From the NCBI GenBank assembly GCA_001970955.1, contig MPUH01000923.1, positions 1 through 29,261 on the forward strand: a stretch of DNA of 29,261 nucleotides, in the 5' to 3' direction. Every line of letters begins with the position of its first letter. Within the stretch, counting starts at the first letter, position 1. Below, piece after piece: positions 1 through 8,068 of the stretch. The notes below the pieces were generated by a model. The model was not told the origin of the DNA. It made no database searches and saw only the letters and a program-made list of their open reading frames with translations. The stretch is from Stentor coeruleus (Eukaryota; Ciliophora; Heterotrichea; Heterotrichida; Stentoridae). The translations under genes and the position numbers were made by a program.

Positions 1-518
1 TGCTAAGTATATAACACTTTGTCAATAATTTTTGGAAAATAGTTTATACCAAATGAAAATCTACTACAATTTCGCATAAATCAGAAGAAAAAAAATACTC
101 TCTCTTATTTTTATCTTTAAGATCTATCAAAGGAAAAAATATTGCCCAAAATTATTGAAATATGAATCAACCACCATATAAAAAATATACTAAAAATAAT
201 TTTTTATACTAATAATTGCCATAAGTATCACTTAAATTAAATAAACTATCTTATTATACGAATTTCATTTTTATAAAATTTTGGTCGATCAAAAAATAAA
301 AAATGCATAATTTCGCCTCTTTTGCATTAAAATTTTCTTACAATCATAATTTAAGTAAGTATTTGATTGAAAAATACTAAAATATACTTATTGAAAAAGT
401 TTGATTTTATCTGTATTAATTTAAGTTTTATAGTTTTTTTTAAAGTAATATTTATCATTCTTTATAAAATCAAAAATAATTCAAACAATGCTATATAATT
501 AATATTTAACTAATAAAT
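1..518. other. AT-rich non-coding stretch at window edge
   Basis: No reading frame, RNA gene or repeat is recognisable. The stretch is very A/T-rich with many homopolymer runs. Its right end serves as the leader of the gene starting at 519. It may contain the end of a transcript from outside the window, but nothing shows this. Confidence 0.6.
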
Positions 519-1055
519 ATGAGTATTATATATGAAAAGGAAGAATCTGATGCCAATAGTTTTGATTCAACTACAGAAGATACTACAACAGGGCATCGCG
601 ATTGCAAAAAATCATCTGAAGTGATATTTGATGCTTTTTTCATTCAAACTTGTCTTCTTAGACCTTACAATTCTGAAAAAATTCTATATGAAGTAGAAGC
701 AAAGAAATTAATTGGTATCGAAATTGTTGCAAAAAGTAAACCAAAGCGTATAAGAGTTTTAAACACATTATCTTGTGTTTTTGGCGGATATCGTCATGTT
801 TACAATTATAATACAGATTACATTGAAGCTAGCTCTGAAAGGTCATCAAATGCGAGAAGTAATTCTTCACATGCTCGCAGATTATTAGAAACAACAGATG
901 AAATTGCTCAGTCTTTTAATTCAAATTCCTTGATTGGGGCTGATGGTCAAACAATCATCCACAATCGAAATTTCACTATTTCAAATAATATACAATTTGA
1001 AGTGGATGATCCTACAGAAGCATCAATCTCTGATGAATTTTTAATATTTCAATAA
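519..1055 (+). CDS. Hypothetical protein, 178 aa
   Basis: I do not recognise the family. The frame opens with ATG in an A/T-rich leader and closes with TAA. The N-terminal 30 residues are acidic and Ser/Thr-rich. A compact hydrophobic/basic middle (about 35-100) contains FDAFFIQTCLLRPYNSEKI and a GGYRH segment. It is followed by a Ser/Arg-rich stretch (105-125) and an acidic tail. There is no signal peptide, membrane segment or long coiled coil. It converges on the C2/coiled-coil gene at 1110 with a 54-bp gap. The mixed amino-acid composition and ordered core suggest a real gene, but the function is unknown. Confidence 0.7.
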   Translation: MSIIYEKEESDANSFDSTTEDTTTGHRDCKKSSEVIFDAFFIQTCLLRPYNSEKILYEVEAKKLIGIEIVAKSKPKRIRVLNTLSCVFGGYRHVYNYNTDYIEASSERSSNARSNSSHARRLLETTDEIAQSFNSNSLIGADGQTIIHNRNFTISNNIQFEVDDPTEASISDEFLIFQ

Positions 1056-1109
1056 CCTCATAAGAAAAGATCTAAAAGATTATAAGTGAATTCTATAATA
1101 AACATTCAT

Positions 1110-2645
1110 TTACTTAAAAGGAACTTTTTTAACATACTTCTTATTAGCGATTCTTTCACGTAAAGGTGTTGTAGACGTTTGCATTAAACTACCCTTGCTT
1201 CCAAGGTTTTTATTTTTTATAAAATTTGTATCAGGTGGTGATTTTATTCCTCTAACCGTAGCTATTTCTTCATTTTCATCACCTTCTAAAGATATACCAA
1301 CAGTAATACCCCTTCTATGAGTCTTAAACCCATCATTTTTATTATTCAAAATCCCATTAACCATACATGCTGAAGCAGAAGGAGACAAAATATTCTTAGC
1401 CAAAATTTTTTTTTTATAATAATCCAAAGCTAAATCCTCACAAGTATTTATTTCTTGCATAGACCCAAATCTATTATGTCCATTTCTATTATTTGTTTCT
1501 ATCTTCCCACTTCCATTAAAAACTTTTTCCTCTAGATTTTTATTATTTTTATCATATTTTTTCATAAAATCATTAAGTATAACATCCATTTGTTTACATT
1601 CTAAAGTATCATCAGAACATTCAACTTCAATTGTACTACCTAAAGATTTTGGGGATGTAAAACTATTAAGTTTACTTGGGGTCTCAGGAAGTTCTTGTAT
1701 ATATTGTTGAAGCTTATGCCTTTGTGTTTCTGATTCTTCTAATAAACTTTTTACTAAAGTAAGTTCTTTATTTAATCTTATCATATTAGACTGTACTAGT
1801 TCTTTTTTATAATCATCAACAATATCAATATTTTGTTGTTTTTCATAATCTAAATTCCTCAATTCTGTTTTTAAATGAGTTATTTGTGTTATCAAGTTAT
1901 TAAGTTCATCATCTTTTTTTTCTAACATTCTTAATAATGTATCTTCTCTTATTTTTGCTCTTTTAAGGTTTTCTTCATATTCTTGAGTTACTTTGTTTGT
2001 TTTTTCTTGCATTTCTATTCTGAGTTTATGTTCTTCTGAAAGTAAAAGTTTTGTTGATTTAAGTTCTCTTGTCAAATCTTCAAATAAAAGATAATATTTG
2101 TTATTGATTTGTTTTTGTTTTTCAGTTTCTGTTGATAGGGTTTCTATAAATCCTTTGTATTGATTATCAAGTTTTGGGATTTCAAGTTGATGATAACTTT
2201 TTTCTTTGTGTAGACAATCTTGGGGATTATTTAGGATTGAAGTTTTTAGTTTGAGGATTTGTGGTGGAGATTGGTGAAATGGGTTTTTTTTGTCTGGGTT
2301 TATGAGGATGAGAATTTTACCTTTGTCAACTTCTTCGGGCATTATGAAAATTTGGTCTTTGGTGGTGTTGAAAATTGGAAGCCATTGGAAACCTTCGGTA
2401 GGTAGGATTTTTAGGTCAAAACTTACACTTCCTATTACTTCTGCTGCGTTACTCATGTTTTTGACTATCAGGCGTAAAAGACCTACTTTTGGTAAGCTTA
2501 CTTCATTTTCTTGATTGTCTGAGTTTAATGGTGTTATTACATCATGAAGCCTACCATCTATCTGTACAAAGCACCCAATATTCTGTGAGCAAACTTGTAA
2601 TCCTTCAGCACGGACAATATTTATTTCAACGTTATCTTCCAACAT
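1110..2645 (-). CDS. C2-like domain / coiled-coil protein (paralogue of 6198-7352)
   Basis: The 511-aa product starts with an all-beta segment of about 115 residues resembling a C2 domain: VEINIVRAEGL at the start, LLRLIVKN near 57, and FQWLPIF at 86-92. The Asp cluster that binds calcium in classical C2 domains is not obvious, so lipid or protein binding without calcium is more likely. Residues about 170-320 form a long charged coiled coil containing RIEMQEK. The C-terminal 180 residues are Ser/Asn/Lys-rich and low in complexity. The gene at 6198-7352 has the same order of parts and similar motifs (FYWLPLF, RIDMQEK), so the two are paralogues. The start is the first ATG, 18 bp from the divergent PG-rich repeat gene. 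The stop is TAA. A structural or membrane-tether role at cortex or cilium is inference. Confidence 0.8.
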   Translation of the reverse strand: MLEDNVEINIVRAEGLQVCSQNIGCFVQIDGRLHDVITPLNSDNQENEVSLPKVGLLRLIVKNMSNAAEVIGSVSFDLKILPTEGFQWLPIFNTTKDQIFIMPEEVDKGKILILINPDKKNPFHQSPPQILKLKTSILNNPQDCLHKEKSYHQLEIPKLDNQYKGFIETLSTETEKQKQINNKYYLLFEDLTRELKSTKLLLSEEHKLRIEMQEKTNKVTQEYEENLKRAKIREDTLLRMLEKKDDELNNLITQITHLKTELRNLDYEKQQNIDIVDDYKKELVQSNMIRLNKELTLVKSLLEESETQRHKLQQYIQELPETPSKLNSFTSPKSLGSTIEVECSDDTLECKQMDVILNDFMKKYDKNNKNLEEKVFNGSGKIETNNRNGHNRFGSMQEINTCEDLALDYYKKKILAKNILSPSASACMVNGILNNKNDGFKTHRRGITVGISLEGDENEEIATVRGIKSPPDTNFIKNKNLGSKGSLMQTSTTPLRERIANKKYVKKVPFK

Positions 2646-2663
2646 AATTTAAATTAAATATGA
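2646..2663. promoter_or_regulatory. 18-bp divergent intergenic spacer
   Basis: Only 18 bases separate the start codons of the two divergent genes. The spacer is nearly pure A/T. Both promoters must fit here or overlap the coding ends. An out-of-frame ATG at 2660 opens a three-codon upstream ORF (stop TAA at 2669-2671) that overlaps the first ATG of the right-hand gene. Confidence 0.45.
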
Positions 2664-3653
2664 ATGATTAATAATATGGAGAGTATTTCTTTTAGACAAG
2701 TCGGAAAAGAATCCTTTGGCAAACTTTACAAAGGTTCAATAGTTGATGCATACAATCGCCTATCACAGGCATCAATTCCAACAAAAGATGAGCAACTTCT
2801 TCAAAACTCAACAAGCAACAAAGGTTTTGGGTGTTCAGCTAACAGATTTAAAAGTAAAACAACCAGAAGTCCAGGTCCAGGTTATTATGAAGATCCTGAA
2901 ATACTAAACCCATCATTAAGTAAAAAAGGTTATGGAGGATTGACAAACTCAGCAGCCCGTTTCAAAAAATATCAATACTTAAACTCAATTCCAGGCCCTG
3001 GTTCATATGAAAACCAGCCAATATCCTCACAAGGTTTTACTATTTCAAATGGTAAAACCAAATCATTAAAAAAAACTCAAGATTTGCCTGCCCCAGGTCA
3101 ATACAATCCTCTTTTACCATCATCATCAACACAATCGACATCAATGTTCAAAAGTAAATCTAAAAGATTAGAAATCCCTAATAAAATCTCCCCAGCACCT
3201 TGGCAATATACCCCAAGTTACACCCTAACAAGAAATTCATCATCTGCATTATCTTCAGCATTTAAATTATCAGTAAATGCAAAAAGACAACAAACTAATT
3301 TATATGATCCACATGGGACTATTAATGAAAATATAACCCCTGGACCTGCTGATTATAACATTCAAACAAATTATGATTTAAATAGACCTAGTTCTATGTT
3401 TGTGAATAATGAACAAGATAGATTTGGTAAAAGTATAAATCCTAAAATTATAAATAATAGCCCTGGACCTGGACAATATATAAAACCTGAAACTGTACTT
3501 AAATCAAAAACAAAATTAGCAGCTTTTATGTCTAAAAGTGAAAGAAAATGGTTTACAACTGATAGAAAACCCCCTGGGCCTGCGTTTTATAAACCAGCAT
3601 ATCAGCCAAAGAAAAAATGTTTTCATCTTAAACCTGAGAATATATGGGTGTAA
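2664..3653 (+). CDS. Sperm-tail PG-rich repeat (STPGR/SHIPPO) protein
   Basis: The 329-aa protein carries seven spaced PG-type motifs: PGPGYY (70), PGPGSY (110), PAPGQY (142), PAPWQY (177), PGPADY (226), PGPGQY (267) and PGPAFY (304). This is the signature of the STPGR family (ODF3/SHIPPO/CIMAP), many members of which bind axonemal or cortical microtubules. The linkers are basic and Ser-rich, with GFG, GYGG and MFKSKS elements typical of the family. There are no membrane segments. The start at 2664 is the first in-frame ATG. The second, at 2676 (MESISFRQ), has a similar context and lies clear of a tiny upstream ORF, so it may be the true start. The stop is TAA, 39 bp from the convergent neighbour. 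A ciliary or cortical microtubule role is inferred from the family. Confidence 0.9.
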   Translation: MINNMESISFRQVGKESFGKLYKGSIVDAYNRLSQASIPTKDEQLLQNSTSNKGFGCSANRFKSKTTRSPGPGYYEDPEILNPSLSKKGYGGLTNSAARFKKYQYLNSIPGPGSYENQPISSQGFTISNGKTKSLKKTQDLPAPGQYNPLLPSSSTQSTSMFKSKSKRLEIPNKISPAPWQYTPSYTLTRNSSSALSSAFKLSVNAKRQQTNLYDPHGTINENITPGPADYNIQTNYDLNRPSSMFVNNEQDRFGKSINPKIINNSPGPGQYIKPETVLKSKTKLAAFMSKSERKWFTTDRKPPGPAFYKPAYQPKKKCFHLKPENIWV

Positions 3654-3692
3654 TTTAATAGCTTATTTATAAGAATTTTATAAGTAGGTTAG

Positions 3693-4509
3693 TTAAAACC
3701 GTTTGACAGAATCTTTAAGTTTTTTTAGTTCTTGTATACGAAGATCGTCATGTTTTTGTGAAATTTTTATGATTTCTTTACTCATTTCTTGGGCTAAATG
3801 AACTTTTTGGGTAGGTGTTACAGTCTCCATTTGTAGTAAATATTTTAAAGTTATATCTTCGATTTCCTTAGCTTTTTCTGAATAGTATCTTTCCATAATA
3901 AACTCCATTTGTTCTCTTTCGTCTAAATAATAACTAGCTTTTGTGCTTATATCGTTTATATTACTAATACTTTGTATTTTCTGAGAACGTCTACGGCTTA
4001 CTCTTTCTTCAAGGTTACTATCTTGATTTGATATATTTTGTATGATTTGTTCTTTATGAACTGGTAATATTGAGGGTTCTGAGAATTTGTTTTTTANTAT
4101 TTTGTATGATTTGTTCTTTATGAACTGGTAATATTGAGGGTTCTGAGAATTTGTTTTTTATAACTGAATGATTTGATTGTAATACCCTACTTTTGACAAT
4201 TTGAGAGCTTGATAAAGACTTATGCTTTGTCATTGTATATAAATTTAGCTTTTTTTGACCACTCATTATTGAACTTACTTCAGGTTTCAGTAAAAACTTA
4301 TGAAGTCTATCTTGATAATCATAATACTTTGGGTCATTTAGTTCGTTGTAGTGCTCAATAGCATGTGAATACATTGTTATCAAGTCTTCTATGTTTTCAA
4401 TTCTAAATGATTTTTCCACTTCGATTTCTTTTTCTAAAAGGTTCAGGCTGAATGCTTCTGCATCCCAAGGTTCTTTTCTTTTTAAGGGTGAAAAAAGTCT
4501 TTTCGACAT
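3693..4509 (-). CDS. Hypothetical protein (about 250 aa), interrupted by an assembly duplication
   Basis: Two open frames (4054-4509 and 3693-3908) belong to one gene. A 63-bp segment is present twice around a single N at 4097. Counting it once leaves 753 bases, an uninterrupted frame of 250 codons plus TAA. The N-terminal part has a helical segment (about 20-75) with EVEKSFRIENIEDLITMYSH and PKYYDYQDRLHKFL. The middle is basic and Ser-rich. Residues about 180-250 are strongly helical and charged, with RRRSQK and a likely coiled coil ending in ELKKLKDSVKRF. I do not recognise a named family. The gene is divergent from the importin-alpha-like gene (114 bp) and convergent with the PG-rich repeat gene (39 bp). 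Confidence 0.75.
4034..4160. repeat. 63-bp direct repeat around one N (assembly join)
   Basis: Positions 4034-4096 and 4098-4160 are identical 63-mers separated by N at 4097. The repeat lies inside a coding region and disrupts it. Removing one copy and the N restores the frame. This is best read as two overlapping contig ends joined without merging. Confidence 0.9.
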
Positions 4510-4623
4510 TTATGTATGTAAATCACATATGAAGTTTTAAAAAAGAACCTGAACTTTTTGTATTCTTAATTACATACTTGTATGATTATACTATTGCTAT
4601 AACAAGTCTCTATAATTTATAAA

Positions 4624-5649
4624 ATGGAAAAAGTTGCAGAGAGGAATAAAAATTTTATGACAACAGATATTGAGGGTTACATGGAAGGACGGAGAAGGTT
4701 TTCTGTAACTTTACGAAGAGAAAAACGTGCTACACAGTTAAAATTGTATAGATACAAAACAAGCAATAAAGAGATTAGTTATTCTGATTTTTCATTTGAA
4801 AATTTAAAGAAAATATCCCTGATTGCCAACGAGATCACTGTTTTCTTAAAAATCCTTGAGTGTAACTTCCATTTATCCCTTATAGAAAAAATACACAACA
4901 CAAAATCTGATGAAAAAAAACTTCTGGCACTAAAAATCTTCGAAAAAATGTTTGAAAATAAAATGCCCCTAAAATATGGCGCATTATTATCTATCGCCCA
5001 TATGGTAAAAGACCAACTTATAATCTCAGAACTTTATACAACCCAATGTTTTTCTATTTTAAATCAAATTTCAAACCGTAACATTCAAATAATCTGGGAC
5101 CTAAACCTCCTTCCATCAATCCTACAACATTTAAATTTACCTCAAGTAATTCATTTGATAAAAAATTTCTCTTTTGACGATACTCTTAATGATATCCTTA
5201 TTAAAGAAAACATCCTATCCAAACTCCTTCAACATTTTTCTTCATCATTAAACACAACATGTTTAATCCTCCTAACCCTATCAAATTTTGCATCAGGTTC
5301 TCCTTCAACCATATCAAAACTAATCTCAAGCCCAATTTTCAATCAAGCCCTCAATATGATTGATAATTCAAATATTTATATAAGGAAAGAATGTAGTTAT
5401 ATACTTTACAATTTATCATGTATTGGTGATTATGATCAATTGACTATAGTTAATTCATTAGTCGATGGGGTTAAAATATCTAATGCTTTAACATTTCCTT
5501 GTTATCAAGTTCATTATAATTATCTAATTTTTTGGATAAAAATGAAGGAAAAAAATCTTAAACCACAGATAGATTTAGAAATTTGTGAAACTCTTGCACT
5601 TAGTAAGAATCCAGATGTTAGCAAAACAGCTCAATTACTGTTAGCATAA
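4624..5649 (+). CDS. Importin-alpha-like armadillo protein, short and divergent
   Basis: Residues about 18-45 (GYMEGRRRFSVTLRREKRA) resemble the importin-beta-binding domain of importin alpha, with its RRRR...VxLRKxKR pattern. The rest (about 85-335) is a run of amphipathic helices fitting armadillo repeats. The stretch TLSNFASGSPSTI followed by IRKECSYILYNLS aligns with two consecutive importin-alpha repeats. Importin alpha carries nuclear-localisation-signal cargo to importin beta. This protein is 341 aa against roughly 500-550 for the family, so repeats are missing. The Trp of the Trp-Asn pairs that grip the signal is replaced in both aligned repeats (L and Y). A canonical import adaptor role is therefore doubtful. 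The stop is TAA. The next gene starts 40 bp downstream. Confidence 0.75.
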   Translation: MEKVAERNKNFMTTDIEGYMEGRRRFSVTLRREKRATQLKLYRYKTSNKEISYSDFSFENLKKISLIANEITVFLKILECNFHLSLIEKIHNTKSDEKKLLALKIFEKMFENKMPLKYGALLSIAHMVKDQLIISELYTTQCFSILNQISNRNIQIIWDLNLLPSILQHLNLPQVIHLIKNFSFDDTLNDILIKENILSKLLQHFSSSLNTTCLILLTLSNFASGSPSTISKLISSPIFNQALNMIDNSNIYIRKECSYILYNLSCIGDYDQLTIVNSLVDGVKISNALTFPCYQVHYNYLIFWIKMKEKNLKPQIDLEICETLALSKNPDVSKTAQLLLA

Positions 5650-5689
5650 AATAATTAACTTACAATTTTAGTCATAATTTTTATATAAA

Positions 5690-6169
5690 ATGGAATCTAG
5701 GAGAGAATATAACTACCACGAACTACTTCAGTGTCTTGAAAGAGCTAATGAAAGTTTATCTTTTTATAAAAACAATAAAGAAATGTGCATGCAGGATTTA
5801 CGTAAACTTGAAATGGAGAACTCAGCATTAGCAGAAGAAAATGCGTATCTAAAAAAGCGTATAAAAAACGCAGAAAGAAATGCTAGTTTAATACTCAATA
5901 AATCTATAGACAGACTTGATATGTCTCATGATATTTTCCAAAACTCAATATCTTTTGTGTCACAAAAAGAGCAGATTTGTGATATGAGTATAAGAAAACC
6001 TATACCAACACCGTATGAAAATGAAAATAATGTGTCAATATATAGAAAAGGACAAAAAAATCCTTTAAAAGCTTCTTATCCATCTTCTATAACAAGGTCA
6101 ACTTCAATTAGACCTTTTCATGTTGGTGAATATGCTTTTATTAGAACAATATTTCCTTATAACGTATAG
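5690..6169 (+). CDS. Short coiled-coil protein, 159 aa
   Basis: I do not recognise the family. Residues about 10-75 form a charged heptad-rich helix (LRKLEMENSALAEENAYLKK) that should be a coiled coil. The C-terminal 70 residues are basic and Ser/Pro-rich and probably disordered. The start ATG lies in the context TATAAAATGG, 40 bp after the previous gene on the same strand. The stop is TAG, 28 bp from the convergent C2/coiled-coil gene. Such small coiled-coil proteins are often basal-body or cortical components in ciliates, but nothing specific shows this here. Confidence 0.7.
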   Translation: MESRREYNYHELLQCLERANESLSFYKNNKEMCMQDLRKLEMENSALAEENAYLKKRIKNAERNASLILNKSIDRLDMSHDIFQNSISFVSQKEQICDMSIRKPIPTPYENENNVSIYRKGQKNPLKASYPSSITRSTSIRPFHVGEYAFIRTIFPYNV

Positions 6170-6197
6170 TTTAATTAAGTAATTTCATGTAGACTGG

Positions 6198-7352
6198 TTA
6201 ATATTTAGATATTCGTTGAGTATAAAGCCCTGGGGATTTTGAAAAACCAATTGGGCTACGTGAGGAACTAGATTTTTGAAGCCCTGGACATGCACGCATA
6301 CGAAGAAAGTCCTCAATTTCAGATTTACAATTTTTGAAAATATAGTTTTCTAAGCTGGTTCCACTTTTACATATGACTTCACCTTGTTTTATACTTAGGC
6401 TTATTGTTTTAGCACCAATCATGAAGTTCATATCTTTAGTTCTTTTGAGTAAACCGACAAGTTTAAGTCTGTCTAGTGTTTCATGGACTTTTTTTTCTAT
6501 TGTACTTGGGAAACTTAGGGTGTCATTAAGAATAGAATGTGAAACCTTATCATCATTACCTTGGTTTTGTAAAAAGGAGTTTATATTAATAACTTCTTGT
6601 GTTTGAATATCAAATATCAAATTACGACTTTTCTTATGTAAGGATTCAAAAAATCGTTCTTCTCGTTTTCTTATTGAATCATAAAGACTAATACAATGTT
6701 CGAATTTTTCCTGCATATCAATTCTGTATTTTTTCTCAAATTCCACCTGCTCTTGTAGTTCTGCTATCTGCGCTTTAAACTCTTTAACTATTTGTTTACA
6801 AGTATTTTTTTGACGATGTACATCATTTTCTAATTCTTTAACAAGATTCTGATAATATTGTATCAAATGTTCATTGTCTTCTTTTATGCAATATGCAAGT
6901 TCTGATGACACTTTTCCGTTAGACTCTTGTTTTTTATTATCCCCATTGTGACTTTCAAAATACGCTAATTCATCTTCATTTTGTTCTGAGGTCTCAATTA
7001 TAATCGGAATTTGGATTTCTTTGTTGACTCCAATGAGAACTCGAGGCTGAGTAATTTTTAAAGGAAGTGAAGATAGGAAATTATCACTTCCTAGGAATAA
7101 AGGAAGCCAATAAAACCATTCTGAATTTAAAAGACTTGATTGAAAGGCAATACTTGCTAAAGTTGTTTGAGAATCTTTATCGCGCATGTTCATCGTTATA
7201 ACTCCAGGAGATGTGATAGTGAAATTTACAGGGAGGTTTGATAGAGAATATGTGCTGATTTCAGTACCTTCTACTGTTACAGAGCATTCACTGTTGTAAA
7301 TATCGCCTAGACCTTCTACTCTGGCTAAGCTTAGAATGTATGTATCGATCAT
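6198..7352 (-). CDS. C2-like domain / coiled-coil protein (paralogue of 1110-2645)
   Basis: This 384-aa protein starts with a beta-rich segment (1-115) resembling a C2 domain: YILSLARVEGL at 5-15, FTITSPGVITMNM, WFYWLPLF at 79-86, and RVLIGVN. A charged coiled coil (about 160-250) contains RIDMQEK, matching RIEMQEK in the gene at 1110-2645, which has the same order of parts. The C-terminal region (about 280-345) adds a globular segment (VHETLDRLKL...MIGAKTISLSIKQGEVI...IEDFLRM) that the paralogue lacks. It is reminiscent of a module ending many ciliate coiled-coil proteins, but that is recall and unconfirmed. The last 30 residues are Ser/Arg-rich. The start is the first ATG and the stop is TAA. 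It is divergent from striatin across a 716-bp gap. Confidence 0.8.
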   Translation of the reverse strand: MIDTYILSLARVEGLGDIYNSECSVTVEGTEISTYSLSNLPVNFTITSPGVITMNMRDKDSQTTLASIAFQSSLLNSEWFYWLPLFLGSDNFLSSLPLKITQPRVLIGVNKEIQIPIIIETSEQNEDELAYFESHNGDNKKQESNGKVSSELAYCIKEDNEHLIQYYQNLVKELENDVHRQKNTCKQIVKEFKAQIAELQEQVEFEKKYRIDMQEKFEHCISLYDSIRKREERFFESLHKKSRNLIFDIQTQEVININSFLQNQGNDDKVSHSILNDTLSFPSTIEKKVHETLDRLKLVGLLKRTKDMNFMIGAKTISLSIKQGEVICKSGTSLENYIFKNCKSEIEDFLRMRACPGLQKSSSSRSPIGFSKSPGLYTQRISKY

Positions 7353-8068
7353 TTTTATGGGTTTTTGATTATTAGGAAATTTAATAAAACATATGAATAT
7401 TCTTATGATTTGCGAAATTATAGGGATTTATGAAGAAGAAAATCCTTGCAAATTATTAACTTTTGTATGGGAAAGATGATTTTTAGTGGATTTGTGATAA
7501 GAAGGAAAAGTTAAAATATTTGTTGTGGAATATTGTGTAAAAGGAGGATGGGTTATAGTTGAGAGATAATTTTTAATTGGTAGTAGTCAGATTTATAAAA
7601 ATAGAATTTTATTATGTGATTTAAAAGCAGTTTTTGAATTTGTTATTATTTTAAGTATAGAGATTTAAGAATAATATTTTATAATGATAAAGGGTTTATT
7701 TGAGTGATAAAAGAAATAGTTTAATAAATATTTAATGGCAGTATCTGTCAGACAATCAAAAAAATCTACCCCATCCAGATTTTCTTTTCAAATCCACTCA
7801 CTCTTATAAAAATCAATAAACCACAAAAAGCCAATCTAAATTTTCATCTAAAATATCCTTCTTCCTTCCTCCATACCAAAATTTACTCTTACACTTATAT
7901 TTCATCCATACTAAAAATAATCTCCAGCCCTTTCACAATTTCTGTATCTTTATTAAATTCTTATAACCTATTCCAAAATATTCCTCTTCCACAAAATTCA
8001 CATATATTCGAATATTCCATAATCCTAAAAACCCCTAACATCTCTAACAAAAATAATTTTTTTTAAAT
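7353..8068. promoter_or_regulatory. Divergent promoter region with sharp strand-composition switch
   Basis: No gene is seen in these 716 bases between two divergent genes. The left half is G-rich and C-poor on the + strand (7441-7560: 30 G, 4 C, counted by eye). The right half is the reverse (7741-8040: 80 C, 8 G). The switch lies near 7740. Both genes thus have a C-rich, G-poor sense strand upstream. No TATA box or repeat stands out. Confidence 0.5.

Noticed and set aside
6154..6178. Possible 16-nt intron (GTATAGTTTAATTAAG) at the end of the 159-aa gene
   Set aside because: Splicing leads straight to another stop (TAA), changing the product by one residue only.
8033..8040. CCCTAACA, like the telomere unit I recall for Stentor (also at 23092-23099)
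   Set aside because: Single copies in C-rich tracts, no tandem array. Chance matches are expected; the telomere unit is from memory.
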